The notes: generated by a model from the sequence alone, not told the origin. 64,000 bases of DNA from Maniola hyperantus (GCF_902806685.2 NC_048537.1:12050720-12114719), one strand, 5' to 3'; shown: positions 22,971 to 33,941, numbered from the stretch's first letter. Numbers and translations are program-made.

Positions 22971-23740
22971 TATAAACATATACATTAAATTGAGATTCAA
23001 ATGTACAATACATTTTTCTTGACAAGTTAGTACGCGAAATAAGGCAACTTTTATTTAGCAAAACGCAAATAGTATTAATAAAAGCGCCCGCATCGGCTTA
23101 AAGCAATTTACTTAAAGCTAGTTTGCATAATTCGTGAGCTCTATTCTAATAAAAACAGCTGTGGAATAAAAATTCATTCATTCATAACACGGAGCCACAA
23201 GTCACTCACAAAGAATTTGAGGTTATTTTTCTCATTTCAAATTCTCTGTAGACGACTAGAATCGTAAAAAGAGGATTATGCTCGGTACTCGCGTGGCGGA
23301 TAGAATTCGTGAGAAAGAGCCGAGTTGGCAATATGGGTGCTCTTTATTTACTCCTAGCCACTAAGCTGCATATAATGAAAACGCACTGTCGTATTCGGCG
23401 ACAAGTAAAAAGTTCCACAGTATAACTATGATGTCTTGGTACTTATATTTTATGCCTAAACATTTTGAATTTGAGTTTTTTTTAAAGCACTTCTAATATA
23501 TTTATTAGCGCAGGCCCGCAACTTTTTCATTGTAATTTTAGGTTTTTTTATCTAGCTGAAATTTCTGAGAGTATCCAGTTTCTAGGTAGGTATGTCAATA
23601 ATTTCTCGTTTTATATACCTAAATAGATATACAGCTCATTAATAATAATAATTTAACACTTAAACTTATATATTTACTTATAACACTTCTTATAAAGAAC
23701 ATTATTGTTTTAATAAAAGTTTTTTTTGTATTCTGGTACA
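22971..23740. other. Spacer, no gene seen
   Basis: No family recognised. Confidence 0.4.
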
Positions 23741-23794
23741 AATACATATTTTGTTACTACAAAAATATATTTTTGTAGTAACAAAATATGTATT
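23741..23794. other. Perfect 54-bp palindrome, no loop
   Basis: The left arm aatacatattttgttactac plus aaaaata (23741-23767) is followed directly by its exact reverse complement (23768-23794). AT-rich. No mobile-element ends were recognised around it. Confidence 0.92.
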
Positions 23795-23995
23795 GTGTAA
23801 AATAATATTGTGTTATACTCCAAGGATTAGAGTTATAGAATCACCACACTCCAGGTATCATCAGAAACATAACGACACCACATTTGTGTAAATCGGTTGA
23901 CAAATTGTAAAGGTACAAGGGAACAAACAGCGATCGCACTCATGATATACGTTACACCTAAGCGTGGAATTACATCCTCGTAGAAGAGAAATATT

Positions 23996-24419
23996 AAAAC
24001 CGGCCAAGTACGAGTCAGGCTCGTGCAACGAGGGTTCCGTACTACAGTCGTATTTTTCGTCATTTTTCACGATAATTCAAAAACTATGATGCATAAAAAT
24101 AAATAAAAATCTGTTTAAGAATGCACAGGTGAAGCCTTTTCATATGGTACCCCTCTTGATATAGCTATCTTACTTCGAAAATTGAAAATACCAATTATTA
24201 GTTCATGCCCACAATTTTTGTGTGATGTAACCACAAATACACGGTTTTCAAATTTTGCCCCTAATGTCTGCTAGACCTACTAGCTACCTGCCAAATTTCA
24301 TGATTCTAGGTCAACGGGAAGTACCCTGTAGGTTTCTTGATAGACCGAACGACAGACATACAGACAACGAACTGATCCTATAAGGGTTCCGTTTTTCCTT
24401 TTGAGGTACGGAACCCTAA
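23996..24419 (+). repeat. R4 element, short form, 424 bp
   Basis: Starts aaaaccggccaagtacgagt, then gagggttccgtactacagtc, cataaaaataaataaaaatc, gccaaatttcatgattctag, gtcaacgggaagtaccctgt. It ends ataagggttccg and gaggtacggaaccctaa. The head holds an A-box-like cggccaagtacg and a B-box-like ggttccgtact, suggesting a pol III transcribed SINE. Confidence 0.8.
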
Positions 24420-24489
24420 TAAATGGAAATGGAAATCGAGGCGAAACATTATTCATTCTACTGTAGTCTGTAAAAATTTAATATTTTTA

Positions 24490-24976
24490 TGGTTCCGTAG
24501 GTACGTGTGAATGAACAAACGGAACCCTTTTAAGATCACTCGTACCTGTCTGTCAGTCTATCACAGCGTATTGCTCCAAATCTACTGGACGGATTAAGTT
24601 AGGTACACTGATTAACTGTGACCCAAACACGTACGTGTGACGTAAATTGATTAATTTTGAATATAGTTGTCACTTTTGGGAATATTAAATGAAAGGGCTA
24701 ATAAGCTCTTAAAAAATAAAAAATAATTAATTAGTTTGAAAGTTATGTAAGAAAATAGACCAAAATTAGCCATTCCACTCATAATCTCTGAAACTGCTGA
24801 GCCTAAAATTTTAAAAAATTTAAAAAGTTCTTATAGATTACAGGAAAACTAATAAGAACTCTATGGACGTAAAGTAACATGAATGACATGAATCTCTTAA
24901 TATTGTGAATTTTATTATTATTATTATTCATCGTACGGAACCCTAACCACGCAAATTCAACTCGCACTTGTCCGCT
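24490..24976 (-). repeat. R4-related element, minus strand
   Basis: Reverse-oriented relative: the right end reads cgtacggaaccctaacc and caactcgcacttgtccgc (the head on the minus strand). The left end has ggttccgtaggtacgtgtg, aaacggaacccttttaag and ctgtctgtcagtctatcac. The middle is AT-rich and contains (tta)n. Confidence 0.65.
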
Positions 24977-25283
24977 TTTTTGTTATTATAATTGTTTTCA
25001 ACATAGTCCGTCAGCGCTAAATTGAGTTTCGTATTGAATTTATTCTTTACGTGATTGCAATTATGACAAATTCGGTTATGATTTTTTTTGTTCCAAATTA
25101 TGAGCTGTAAAACGTGTTTGTTACATTTTGGATTTACCGTAAATATAAAAGGTTTCGTCTGTTCATTTAGTTTATTTATGCCCTGTCAAGTTTAATGATA
25201 AAAGGGTATTATGCATGTTTTACAAATTTATAACACTTATTAGTTGTAACTTGTAACGTTTAGCTCTTTATATTTTGTAAAAA

Positions 25284-25546
25284 TAAACCGGCCAAGTGCG
25301 AGTCAGGCTCGCGCAATGAGGGTTCCGTACTACAGTCGTATTTTTTCGACATTTTGCATGATAATTCAAAAACTATGAGGCATAAAAATAAATAAAAACC
25401 TGTTTTAGAATGTACAGGTGAAGACCTTTCATGTGATACCCCACTTGATATAGTCACTAACTTCAAAAGTTAATGACTACAATGACAAAAAATACTAATT
25501 ATTAGTTCATGACCACAATTTAATTTTTTTTGTGTGATCTAACTCT
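25284..25546 (+). repeat. R4 element, short form, 3' truncated
   Basis: Nearly the same as the first 240 bases of the copy at 23996. It breaks off after tgtgtgat, where an H-family 3' piece begins. Confidence 0.8.
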
Positions 25547-25615
25547 ACTTTTTATCCCGAAAGATCAAAGAGTTCGCACGGGATTTTCAAAAATCTAAAT
25601 CCACGTGGACGAAGT
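25547..25615 (+). mobile_element. H family 3' fragment fused to R4
   Basis: actctactttttatcccgaa, agatcaaagagttcgcacgg, then ccacgtggacgaagtaata. The terminal CTAG is lost. Confidence 0.7.
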
Positions 25616-25701
25616 AATAAATAATAATAAGTATAATGAACAATATATTAATTTTGTAACTTCTCATTATTCGTAACTTTCTCCTTTTATTTAAATATAG
25701 A

Positions 25702-26299
25702 CTAGTTTATGCTCACCACTTCGTCTGCGTGGGCTAAACACCGCCGCAAGGTTGCCGGCTTATCAGTGTTTTATAGGATATATTTCGGAGAGTGTGCTCA
25801 GAAACTTTTCGATCTTGTCCCCCCTTCACCATTTTACCACCGAACCGCAAGACGTCGGGCGAGTTTCCATCCTTATGTCGTCGACATTCCATCTACACGC
25901 ACGAAACGTTTTGCGTCATCATTCCTCATACGTATGGCTAAGGTTTGGAATACTCTTCCGCGATATGTGTTTCCTACCAATTACAACCCGGGTATCTTTA
26001 AAACAAGAGTGAATAGGCATCTTCTAGGTAAACGCGTCCCATCTTAGGCCACATCATCACTTCCCATCAGGTGTGATTGTGGACAAGCGTACACCTATAA
26101 TGAATTAAGAAAAAAAAAAAACTTTTAACCCCTATTTCACCCCCTTAGGGGTTGAATTTTCAAAAGCTCTTTCTAGCGGACGCCTACGTCATAAAAGCTA
26201 TCTGCATGCCAAATTTCAGCCCGATCCGTCCAGTAGTTTGAGCTGTCCGTTGATCGATCAGTCAGTCAGTCAGTCACCTTTTCCTTTTATGTAATTAGA
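25702..26299 (-). mobile_element. H3 Helitron-like copy, full ends, split by a LINE
   Basis: CTAG at 25702-25705 (preceded by A) and, on the minus strand, an A|TCTAATTACATAAAAGG start at 26299 define both ends. The body is present at 25702-25740 and 26114-26299 (ccctatttcacccccttagg, gatccgtccagtagtttgag, cagtcagtcagtcacc). The gap is filled by the LINE fragment. Confidence 0.85.
25741..26113 (+). pseudogene. Jockey-like LINE, C-terminal ORF2 fragment and 3' tail
   Basis: Residues such as LFDLVPPSPFYHRTARRR, VVDIPSTRTKRFASSFLIR and KVWNTLPRYVFP match the C-terminal region of lepidopteran Jockey-clade reverse transcriptase ORFs as I remember them. The frame ends at 26047 (in-frame stop). A short 3' UTR (catcatcacttcccatcagg, tgtgattgtgg) and a poly-A run end at 26113. 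The catalytic RT domain is absent: a 5'-truncated insertion. It lies inside an H3 copy, so the open frame's apparent start at 25709 belongs to H3. Confidence 0.8.
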
Positions 26300-27935
26300 T
26301 TTGTACAAATAGAAACTTTATCAATAGTAACATAAGAACTATTTTTAAAATGTTTACGTAACTTACGTAGCGTAAACTTGTATGTGATTACACTTAGGTA
26401 CGATAGGATTGTTTGACTTCATAACTGTCGCAAGTGCATATATAATTTCTCGGCGACATGCGAACTTGATATTTTACTTGTGCAATTTGATTAGTAGGTA
26501 GTTTCATGATTAAATTAAATACGTTAAAATTAGTAGTTGAATTAAAATATTATATGCAAGTGCTACACGTTGGATAAGTAATATGACTCACTGTTTTGCT
26601 TTAAAGTTATTTACATTATGTAATACTGTTTTGTTTCTTCTATGACTATGTTGTTAGTAATTATGTACTTACACTCGACCGAATTTCCACATAAAATATT
26701 CTACCTAGGTGAACATTACATTTTCATATCGCGTAATCATTTACATAAGCTTGTATTCGACGCTAAATTCAATACTAGTAGGTCAAGGCGATAAATAAGT
26801 GAATATAAAAATTATTCTATACCTAGTAGGTATTTTTTTCCTTTACTTTAGAGACGTGACGAGTACCCACCTAATTTAAAACCACATTTCTATTTAAATG
26901 ACTTCGTTCGATACAAATGTATCCATAGGAAATATTGAAGTACCTACCAAATCATTTTTATTTTAACCTTATTAGCTACTGTATTTTCAGCTAATCATGA
27001 GTTGTTGTAAATATTACAATAAACTATTTTAAAATAATATCATATAGACAATAGGATAGTTTTATTAAGTTTAGTTTGTTCAGCAATAATTTTATTAATT
27101 TAAAATATAAAAACTTTACAAAAAATAAGTATTAAGTTTGTTCTATCGCTCTACAATCTAGACACGGTTGCTTATCCGTATACGTCATCTTGTCACCCAT
27201 CACGCGATCTCCCCAGTTCGGGAATCCTTGCTTTTCCCGTTTCCATACAAAATGTCACCCCACCTATATTTCCTAATTGAATTAAAAGGTATTTCAATTT
27301 AATCTGGAGATATTATTATAAAAATGTTGTGATTGCAGACATCCTTTTGATACCATAGGTTCTTGACTCAGACCTGGGCGCGTTTGGAACCCTCGTAGGT
27401 GTAATTAAAATTATCACCATTATCATCTGTAACCTAACTATCAAAAAGAGTACGTACTTTAAATAAATGATTTGAATTTTAATTTCTTGCAGTGGTAGGT
27501 ATAGTATAGGTACTTACAGCAGTGGAAAATAATGGGTTTAATTTTTTTTAGTTTCAAATAAGTAACTTAGTTTCAGTAAGTATCTTAAAGTGGTTTAGAG
27601 GTGTCAAGAAGAATACAGAACAAACTGAATAGGTTTAGTATCTAAAGTATTTATTTGATTTATTTACTGAGTTAAAAAAATTACAAATATAAAGTAGGAT
27701 ATTTTTTTTTCTGAAAAAAAAACAGCAAACAAAAATCAAATAACATAATATACGTAATACTGTCACATAGCTGCAGACAAATTATATTTTAGAAACGTCT
27801 AGAGCATGTTTCTGAATTCTGACACAAACAATATATTATGACTAGAAACGTAATTTTGCGTTCTCTACAAAAGTCGAAGCCATTTTCCATCAGAATATTA
27901 TTTGTAAGACGCCGGCATCGTCTACACTCTACAGC
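26300..27935. other. AT-rich single-copy DNA, no gene seen
   Basis: No repeat family and no open frame above 60 codons. It precedes the candidate promoter at 27940, so it could hold regulatory sequence, but nothing specific is visible. Confidence 0.4.
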
Positions 27936-27939
27936 ACAA

Positions 27940-27947
27940 TATATAAA
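27940..27947 (+). promoter_or_regulatory. Possible TATA box
   Basis: tatataaa stands in a less AT-rich context 168 bp before the ATG at 28115, which would put a start site near 27970. A single motif, so weak on its own. Confidence 0.3.
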
Positions 27948-28114
27948 CAGAATGACTTGCTTTGCAACACAATTTTATATGCGACAGTAAATCGGTTGTT
28001 CTTATTTCACCAGACAGTTCGGAGGCGACTATATCTATACGCTCATATCGTTTGCCATAAAGATGTTTTATGTTAGTGGCTAATAAATGACATCAGCAAA
28101 TTCAGTAAGACAAT

Positions 28115-28303
28115 ATGAGAGGCTCTCTATGCATCCGTTTCCTTCTTTTATTTCCTCCCCTCGCAATCATTGTTTCGGCTGAGAACGGGGGCGCCGAACC
28201 GCCGCTTTTGGCAGACGCTCCCGATAATATTCCCTTGTTTATGTTAAGATTTGCCACTGTTTATACCGTAAATGTATTCCTAATTGGATTGGGTCATCTA
28301 AAC
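28115..28303 (+). CDS. Candidate first exon of a secreted protein (partial)
   Basis: The ATG at 28115 in context acaatATGa opens a frame whose N-terminus is a convincing signal peptide: MRGSLCIR, then a hydrophobic FLLLFPPLAIIVSA core and a plausible cleavage after VSA before ENGGAEPP. Composition is richer in GC than the surrounding DNA, with ordinary-looking codon use. A weak splice donor (accGTAAAT) lies at about 28268, about 51 codons in. Without a splice the frame runs into the hAT element at 28304, whose 8-bp target duplication (28296-28303) lies within it. If the exon ends at the donor, the transposon is intronic and harmless; otherwise the gene is disrupted. I do not recognise the protein. 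It could be chance. Confidence 0.35.
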
Positions 28304-28792
28304 CAGCGATTCCCAATTAGTGGTCCGCAGAACCCTGGGGTTCCGTGGAAGGGTCACAGGGGTTCCACGGTCTGTCCGAGAGTTACCTAAATAAAACGTT
28401 TGTGGCAAAGACTCATAACCACGCGGCGCGCCGCACCGTCTAAGATGGAAGCTACCCGCGTAGGTATACTCCTAATCGGTTACACGGCATCTTACTGAGA
28501 ATCTCGCTTAGCGTTACCTCTTTACAGGTAGGGTGGAACTAGCCGCGGCCGAAACCTCCCGTTTGACCAGACTCGAGCCGGAAATCGAACCGGGACCTCC
28601 AAATTTTAATACAACAGTGCACGCACTGCGCCACGGAGGTAATAAACATCATAGTATTTCTTTGTCACAGTAAATGTTTCGCAATACTTATAATAATAAT
28701 TATTTATCATTACCAAAATAGCCAGCTAGGGTTCCGCCAAAAAAAGTATGATCAATTAGGGTTCCATGGCCAAATAAAATTGGGAACCTCTG
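28304..28792. mobile_element. hAT-type non-autonomous element, 489 bp, with 8-bp TSD
   Basis: Terminal inverted repeats CAGCGATTCCCAATT and AATTGGGAACCTCTG (imperfect) bound the element. The 8-bp atctaaac is exactly duplicated at 28296-28303 and 28793-28800. The length of the duplication and the CAGnG termini place it in the hAT superfamily. Internal ggttccgtgg and gggttccatgg motifs sit near each end. A tRNA-headed SINE lies inside it. No transposase. Confidence 0.9.
28433..28640 (-). repeat. S2 tRNA-derived SINE nested in hAT
   Basis: Read on the minus strand it starts acctccgtggcgcagtgcgt (A box tggcgcagtgcg) and continues to a B box ggttcgatttcc. The body follows with cgcggctagttccaccctac and a 3' part ending gcttccatcttaga-like. 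This is the common lepidopteran tRNA-derived SINE. Younger than its hAT host by position. Confidence 0.85.
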
Positions 28793-28800
28793 ATCTAAAC

Positions 28801-29276
28801 AACGATAAAAGCTTTGATATTGTTACCACTATTATAGAATAACGCAATTGCTTCCGAACAAACTTTTCATCCATCTCCGTTCGTGACTGTGCCCGTTTGT
28901 TTCTCTTTGCGGAGTTTCAAATCTCGCTATTGTTTGATTTTCCCTTTGTACTCTCACGCGAGATTGGTTTTACTCTTTCACACATAAATATATTGTTCTA
29001 AGGTTGCGCACGTCATTACTCAATGTCAGATATGAAAATTCCAGCACTTACTGTGGGGTGGACTTAAGTGTTTTCCGGTACATCGTTTCGCGCTTCAAAT
29101 GTCGTAAATTTTATTAAAAGTGTGTATGTTATGTTTATTTACCTAGTCCATCTTAACAATCTAGGAAGTAACCATGATCTATAAATACCTAAATATGTCA
29201 TATATTCTATTTAACTAAAATAATATTATGGTTTTCAAAAAACAATACTGAAAATTTCATATCACTGACCATATAA
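28801..29276. other. Spacer, no gene seen
   Basis: No family or coding frame recognised. Confidence 0.4.
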
Positions 29277-29425
29277 TATGTATAAATGTGATTGATTGTT
29301 TTTTATTTTATTGGTTTGTTCTTCAATCACGCCACAATGGAAAACGGTACGTCGTGTTAAGTATTTTGCACGAATAGAGTGACATAGGCTACTTTTCATT
29401 TCGAATAGTCAAAGAGTTTCAACTT
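29277..29425 (+). mobile_element. H1 Helitron-like copy, 3' truncated
   Basis: Shows tataaatgtgattgattgtt, ttggtttgttcttcaatcac, acataggctacttttcattt and tcaaagagttt. The CTAG end is missing. A perfect 11-bp inverted repeat (aactttaattg/caattaaagtt) follows immediately. Confidence 0.65.
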
Positions 29426-31031
29426 TAATTGCACGTCAATTAAAGTTTTAATAAACTCCTTTAAATAAGATATCCTTATAAAAAAGAAGTTGCGAGCATT
29501 CGTTTGTATAAAACATGTTCAACCCCCGCCATAATAAAAGTACCTACGTATCAAAGCTCTAGCGTTCTTACGAGTATGCATTATAAAAACTCATCGGTAT
29601 GCCGAAAAAAATATCACGGAAAGAAAATATCCCTGATTTCGTCCCCGATGTTTATTCTTGGTGGTTAAGCTGCATCTAATGAAATCCCCTGTCAGGATAT
29701 CCTTGCACCAACTTGTATTGCGACCGCATACGCTTGATACTATTTGAAAAGTTACCTGAAAGTTGTTAGTTTTTCGTGTTCCGTGTTACTCGTAGCATGG
29801 AGTTTACAAGTAAAACCCAAACTGTTATTGTAATGTATAATTATTGGTCTACTTTATTAATACAAAATCTAATGATAAAATAAAAAATAATAGCATTTTG
29901 AAATGATTTTTTCCAGTTTCCGTTAATAATTGTTTGCTTAAGTACATTATTAACGCAATGTTTTTCATTCCTATTTTTGTTGATGTACAATAATATCATC
30001 ATGAAAATGTAAATACTTAGATATTTATAATCTACTAGAATGTACGAATATTAAGATATCACTTCGTTAACTAATTGACGAATATTTAAAAAAGATATTT
30101 ATGTGTGAAAAAAATTCATGCGACAGCAAGTATCAAGCTTATTCATAAATCTGTATACTGTACATGTAAGTTTGAGTTGGTGTTTCCAGTGTTCTTATAC
30201 ACGTTCGCTCTTAGCTCATTTCAGAGTGTTATTCCGACCACGAACACGTGAATCTCGTTTATTAAAAATAAACCCCTAATGCTACGGAAGGCGATATTAT
30301 GAATAAGAAGCTATTTCGTAGGTTTACTTCCTCTGATCGCTACGGTAAATAAAAGTCAGCATAATATTTAAAAAACTCCGAATGAAGATGTAAAATTGTA
30401 AATATTGGTCTGCATTGATAATATGCCTGCCTCTTTTTTAAAGTCATATCTGAGTAATGCTTATTTGAAATTAGGTAATTTGTAGAGCATCATTTTTAAA
30501 ATATGTAGGTACTTAAGTTTTTGATACACCAATCTTAATAAAAATAATTATGAATGGTCATCAAAGTAGATTAATTTAATTTTGACTTGTTTCGGTAACT
30601 TCCATTTCAGAGTCATATTTATTATCTAACAAACTTGCTCTTCATCCAGCTTTTCACAAAGTTTATCACACCCGAATTTCGGATATCTGCGAATGTCTGT
30701 CAAATCGTAGCAAATTTTGGAACGATATTACGGAACTGAATTTCACCGTATCTATAAGTCCCCTATTGAACAATAGAGCATTTCAACCTAGTGGACATCT
30801 AACGCTTGACCAATTTTCTTTTGTGAATGCCTACGATTGCCGAATACCCGAGTTCATAAGGCTTTGATTGAGCCACTTTTTTCGAAAATGCATTGATTTT
30901 ACTCAATTCACTGAGCATTAAAGGGGAAATAGTTCTCGAATTTGTGTAGTGAGGGTGCCCTTTTTCCTTCATGTGTTATGTGCAGAGGACTAATAAAATT
31001 TTCGTCTGAACGCTTTTATTTAACAGACATA
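29426..31031. other. Long single-copy stretch, no gene seen
   Basis: Among the most repeat-free parts of the window. No open frame above 60 codons and no RNA gene recognised. Confidence 0.45.
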
Positions 31032-31191
31032 GTAGATAATTCTGTTGTACACAATCTCGAAACTAAACTAAAAATATACTTACCCTTTCTTGATACCCCC
31101 TGCGCCAAAGGGTAGGTAACACTAGATAGACCTGCCGCAATTGCTTAAACTATACTTTTCGTACCTATAATTTAAAGAATTAGCCACATTA
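31032..31191. mobile_element. MITE M9, diverged copy
   Basis: attctgttgtacacaatctc and aaactaaactaaa at the left, and gaattagccacat at the right, match the better copy at 43792-43958. The interior retains ggtaacactagatagacctg. Confidence 0.65.
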
Positions 31192-32284
31192 AAAATATTT
31201 TTCTCATCAATTTATGTTATGCAAAGTTAAAAATTTCAGTTCATGATCATCATGTTTCTCATTACTGTAGTTTGTGATCCCTTTCCATTGATCATGTAAT
31301 GGTAGGGATTTTCTGATATAGTGAAAAAATTCGGAAGGCTCCCAGATTCTTCCGCATAAGACTCGACAAGTATTTCGACTTTAATGAGACTAAATTGTAC
31401 ATGGTATTCAATCGAATCAAGCTTTATAAAAAGAGTCTAAAAGTTTATGAGGCAATATAATAGTCAACGTTGAAATGCTTTAAAATTTTCTTTACCATCA
31501 AAGCTAGAATAGAAATTAATTCCTAATTGAAAAATTATTACAATTTGAATTTAGAAAATCGAGAACCTTTTTAAGAGTATTTTGAAATTTTAATTTAGAA
31601 AAACGAGAACCTTTTTATGCATATTTAGTTTTTTCTTTAAACAAGTTCTTGGCTTAAAATACTGTAAGGCTCCAATTCCATAGCCACCAGTCTAGAATTC
31701 TACGTTTATAGAACGGATTAGATCTTCACATTATACCTACTAGAACTAGGCATCTTTTATTTCGTCACCACATTTTTGACAATGAAAGAAAGTGTCTTGC
31801 ATCTCAGAAGTATGTGAATTTTGAATATTGGAAGGAAAATATTTCCTAAAGAATTATTATTTCGTACATCCATGGGTTTTTCACAATCGCAACAACAGTT
31901 CTTCCAAGATAAAAAAATATGTTTTCAAGTAAACGTATTTCGTTTTCCCAAGCTTTGTTCTTCTATCCGCGAAATAACTTGAACGCGCGATGCGCCCGAA
32001 TGATTTATACAAGCCACGCTCATCCCGGTTTATTTACGGCCCGTTCCGTACAATAATTACCGGGCCGAATAAACGTTTGTAAATGTAAAAAGGGATTACC
32101 CTGTTACAATTGCGGTGGCTTTAATTTTGTTAAATGAAAACACCTTTGTAGTAAATTAGAGGATTTACAAGTTTTTGCTGCAGCATTCATGTTTATTAAT
32201 AGACTAGCTGACTAAATTGAAAATTTCGTTTGGTTTAGCGCGCTCCAATTTAGATCTCAATCCTCATCGTCATGGCCGTAGTCA
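31192..32284. other. Single-copy stretch, no gene seen
   Basis: Two similar sentences at 31550 and 31595 (gaatttagaaaatcgagaac/ttttaatttagaaaaacgag) suggest a small local duplication. Nothing else. Confidence 0.4.
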
Positions 32285-32480
32285 GGAATTAATTTGTTTC
32301 GCACCGCTTTGATAAGTATGTTCTGATACCCGAGTCGCTATGGGTCTCTTCGTTTGACCAATATAATAGGAGCTCCCACAGCTGCAGTCGATCTTATACA
32401 CACCAGGACATTGGTATGGCAGCTCGTGAAGTTCCAAAGAAAAGAACAAGAAAGAGGGTAGTTCACTACTGCCCAGTGCC
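32285..32480 (-). pseudogene. Penelope-like element remnant with GIY-YIG core
   Basis: On the minus strand, in a frame different from the 74-codon open frame at 32338-32562, the sequence reads CPGVYKIDCSCGSSYYIG, then QTKRPIATRVSEH, before a break. GVY, YIG, the Arg of TRV and the Glu of SEH are the GIY-YIG nuclease landmarks in the right order. The KIDCSCGSSY and QTKRPI context is that of Penelope-like retroelement endonucleases. An extra Tyr precedes YIG. The frame ends at a stop near 32287, and no reverse transcriptase is present, so this is a fragment. Confidence 0.7.
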
Positions 32481-32870
32481 CATACAGCTCAAACTTCATC
32501 TCTCGCAGCACCGCAATCCCGTCGTAATCACGACCCGTGCAATTGGGTTGAAATATCGACAAATAAAAATTTCAATTTAATCGTGGTATGTACCCGTTAT
32601 CTACATTAAAATATGAGCTGTAATTTGTCTAAGTTTATAACTAAGTTTATCCATAGATTAGAATTTCCAAATATTGTGAAATACCTTTCTTAATTTTTCA
32701 ACCGAAAGCCCAATCAGTACCAATACCAAAGCGAAACCAATTTTCAGGGATATAACTTGAAAAATGACGAAATTTCAGAATTTATAGTATGAAAGTCGGT
32801 CATTTTTCATATTCAAGTTTTAATTCGTCATTCGTTAAGTTATCAAAAAGATACGACTATTATTAACACT
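32481..32870. other. Spacer, nothing recognised
   Basis: A cluster of 'aatttc.gaat' words at 32755-32835 forms a weak inverted repeat (gacgaaatttca, gtcatttttcat). No gene. Confidence 0.35.
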
Positions 32871-32999
32871 CCACTCTGTCTGTTTGCGCTAGGCCTTAGT
32901 AGTCAACTTTTTGACAGCGACTCATCGTCATACATAGCGCTTTTTATAACGTATTCCCCCAGAAATTCCAGCAGAGCGAGGCTGAAGCGGGTGAGCTAG
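32871..32999 (+). mobile_element. CTAG-ended Helitron-like 3' fragment
   Basis: Ends gcagagcgaggctgaagcgg then gtgag and CTAG at 32996-32999 followed by T. Upstream parts are degraded. Confidence 0.45.
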
Positions 33000-33182
33000 T
33001 AAGTTTATTAATACTTTAAAAGACTTACTGACTGACTTATCAATTAACAGCTTAAGCCACTGGGCTGTAGTTGTCTCTCTGAATCTTATGAAAGGAAAAA
33101 TCTGAAACCTACTTTTGCCGTAATATCCATAATCCGTAATCCATAGTAATTAATCTTTATTTTTTCAACCGTTGCCTATGCA

Positions 33183-33545
33183 TCAGTGCCCTTATTCTAA
33201 ATGCGAAAGTGTGTTTGTTTGTTGGTTTGTCCTTCAATCACGTCGCAACGGTGCAACGGATTGACGTGATTTTTTGCATGGGTTTTTGCATAGATAAAGA
33301 CCAGCTAGGTTGGTTGGTTCTACATTGCTGCTTCACTGGGTGAAATTAAAATGTTTTTTCGTAGAAAGCCTTCAACGGGTTGAAAAAATATGAGCTTGGT
33401 GGCTATCATTCAGTGTTAGAAACTGAGTTAGCGAATCACCCCTCTGGAGAGTAACATAGACTACTTATCCCGGAAAATCAAAGAGTTCCCACGGGATTTT
33501 TAAAAAACCTAATTCCACGCGGATGAAGTCGCGGGCATCAGCTAG
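33183..33545 (+). mobile_element. H1 Helitron-like copy, full ends, with extra 140 bp
   Basis: Starts A|TCAGTGCCCTTATTCTAA, then atgcgaaagtgtgtttgttt, ccttcaatcacgtcgcaacg, and ends gcggatgaagtcgcgggcat, cag and CTAG followed by T. Relative to the copy at 60520, about 140 extra bases (about 33305-33445) sit between 'gataaagacc' and 'ctggagagt'. Confidence 0.85.
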
Positions 33546-33941
33546 TAAGTACTCATATAAACTGGCCTAACTTTATGCCGTAAAATAAACAATTCTCAAC
33601 GCTCCAACAAAAACAATAGAAAGCGAAACCCAAACATTTTAGCCTATGTTTTCAGTGAAAAAAAAGTCCTTTTTCTCGTATTCATCTGTCTGTCGGGGGC
33701 CATTGTTGCCACGATCAGAGCCTATTCATGGCTGGCTGAGCAACTGGATCCCGAAAACATTGAAATTGTACCGCTGCTGTGACTGTTTTGCTTGTACTGT
33801 TTTTGCGGGTTTTAAAATCGAGGCGATTGTGCGCAATTTGAAAAATTAATCACTAGAGTACCTAACCACGCAGTTGAAAGATATGCAAGAAAAGAAGGCA
33901 GAAATGAGCAACTCATAATTTACTAGCTATTTTACCTCAAT
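33546..33941. other. Spacer, no gene seen
   Basis: A 67-codon frame at 33646 has no domain. No repeat recognised. Confidence 0.35.

Noticed and set aside
23833..24070. Minus-strand frames of 69 and 76 codons
   Set aside because: They overlap the head of an R4 repeat; a near-identical reading recurs at 25260-25466 for the same reason.
32338..32562. The 74-codon open frame itself as a gene
   Set aside because: The recognisable GIY-YIG residues are in a different frame; the longest frame is a shadow.
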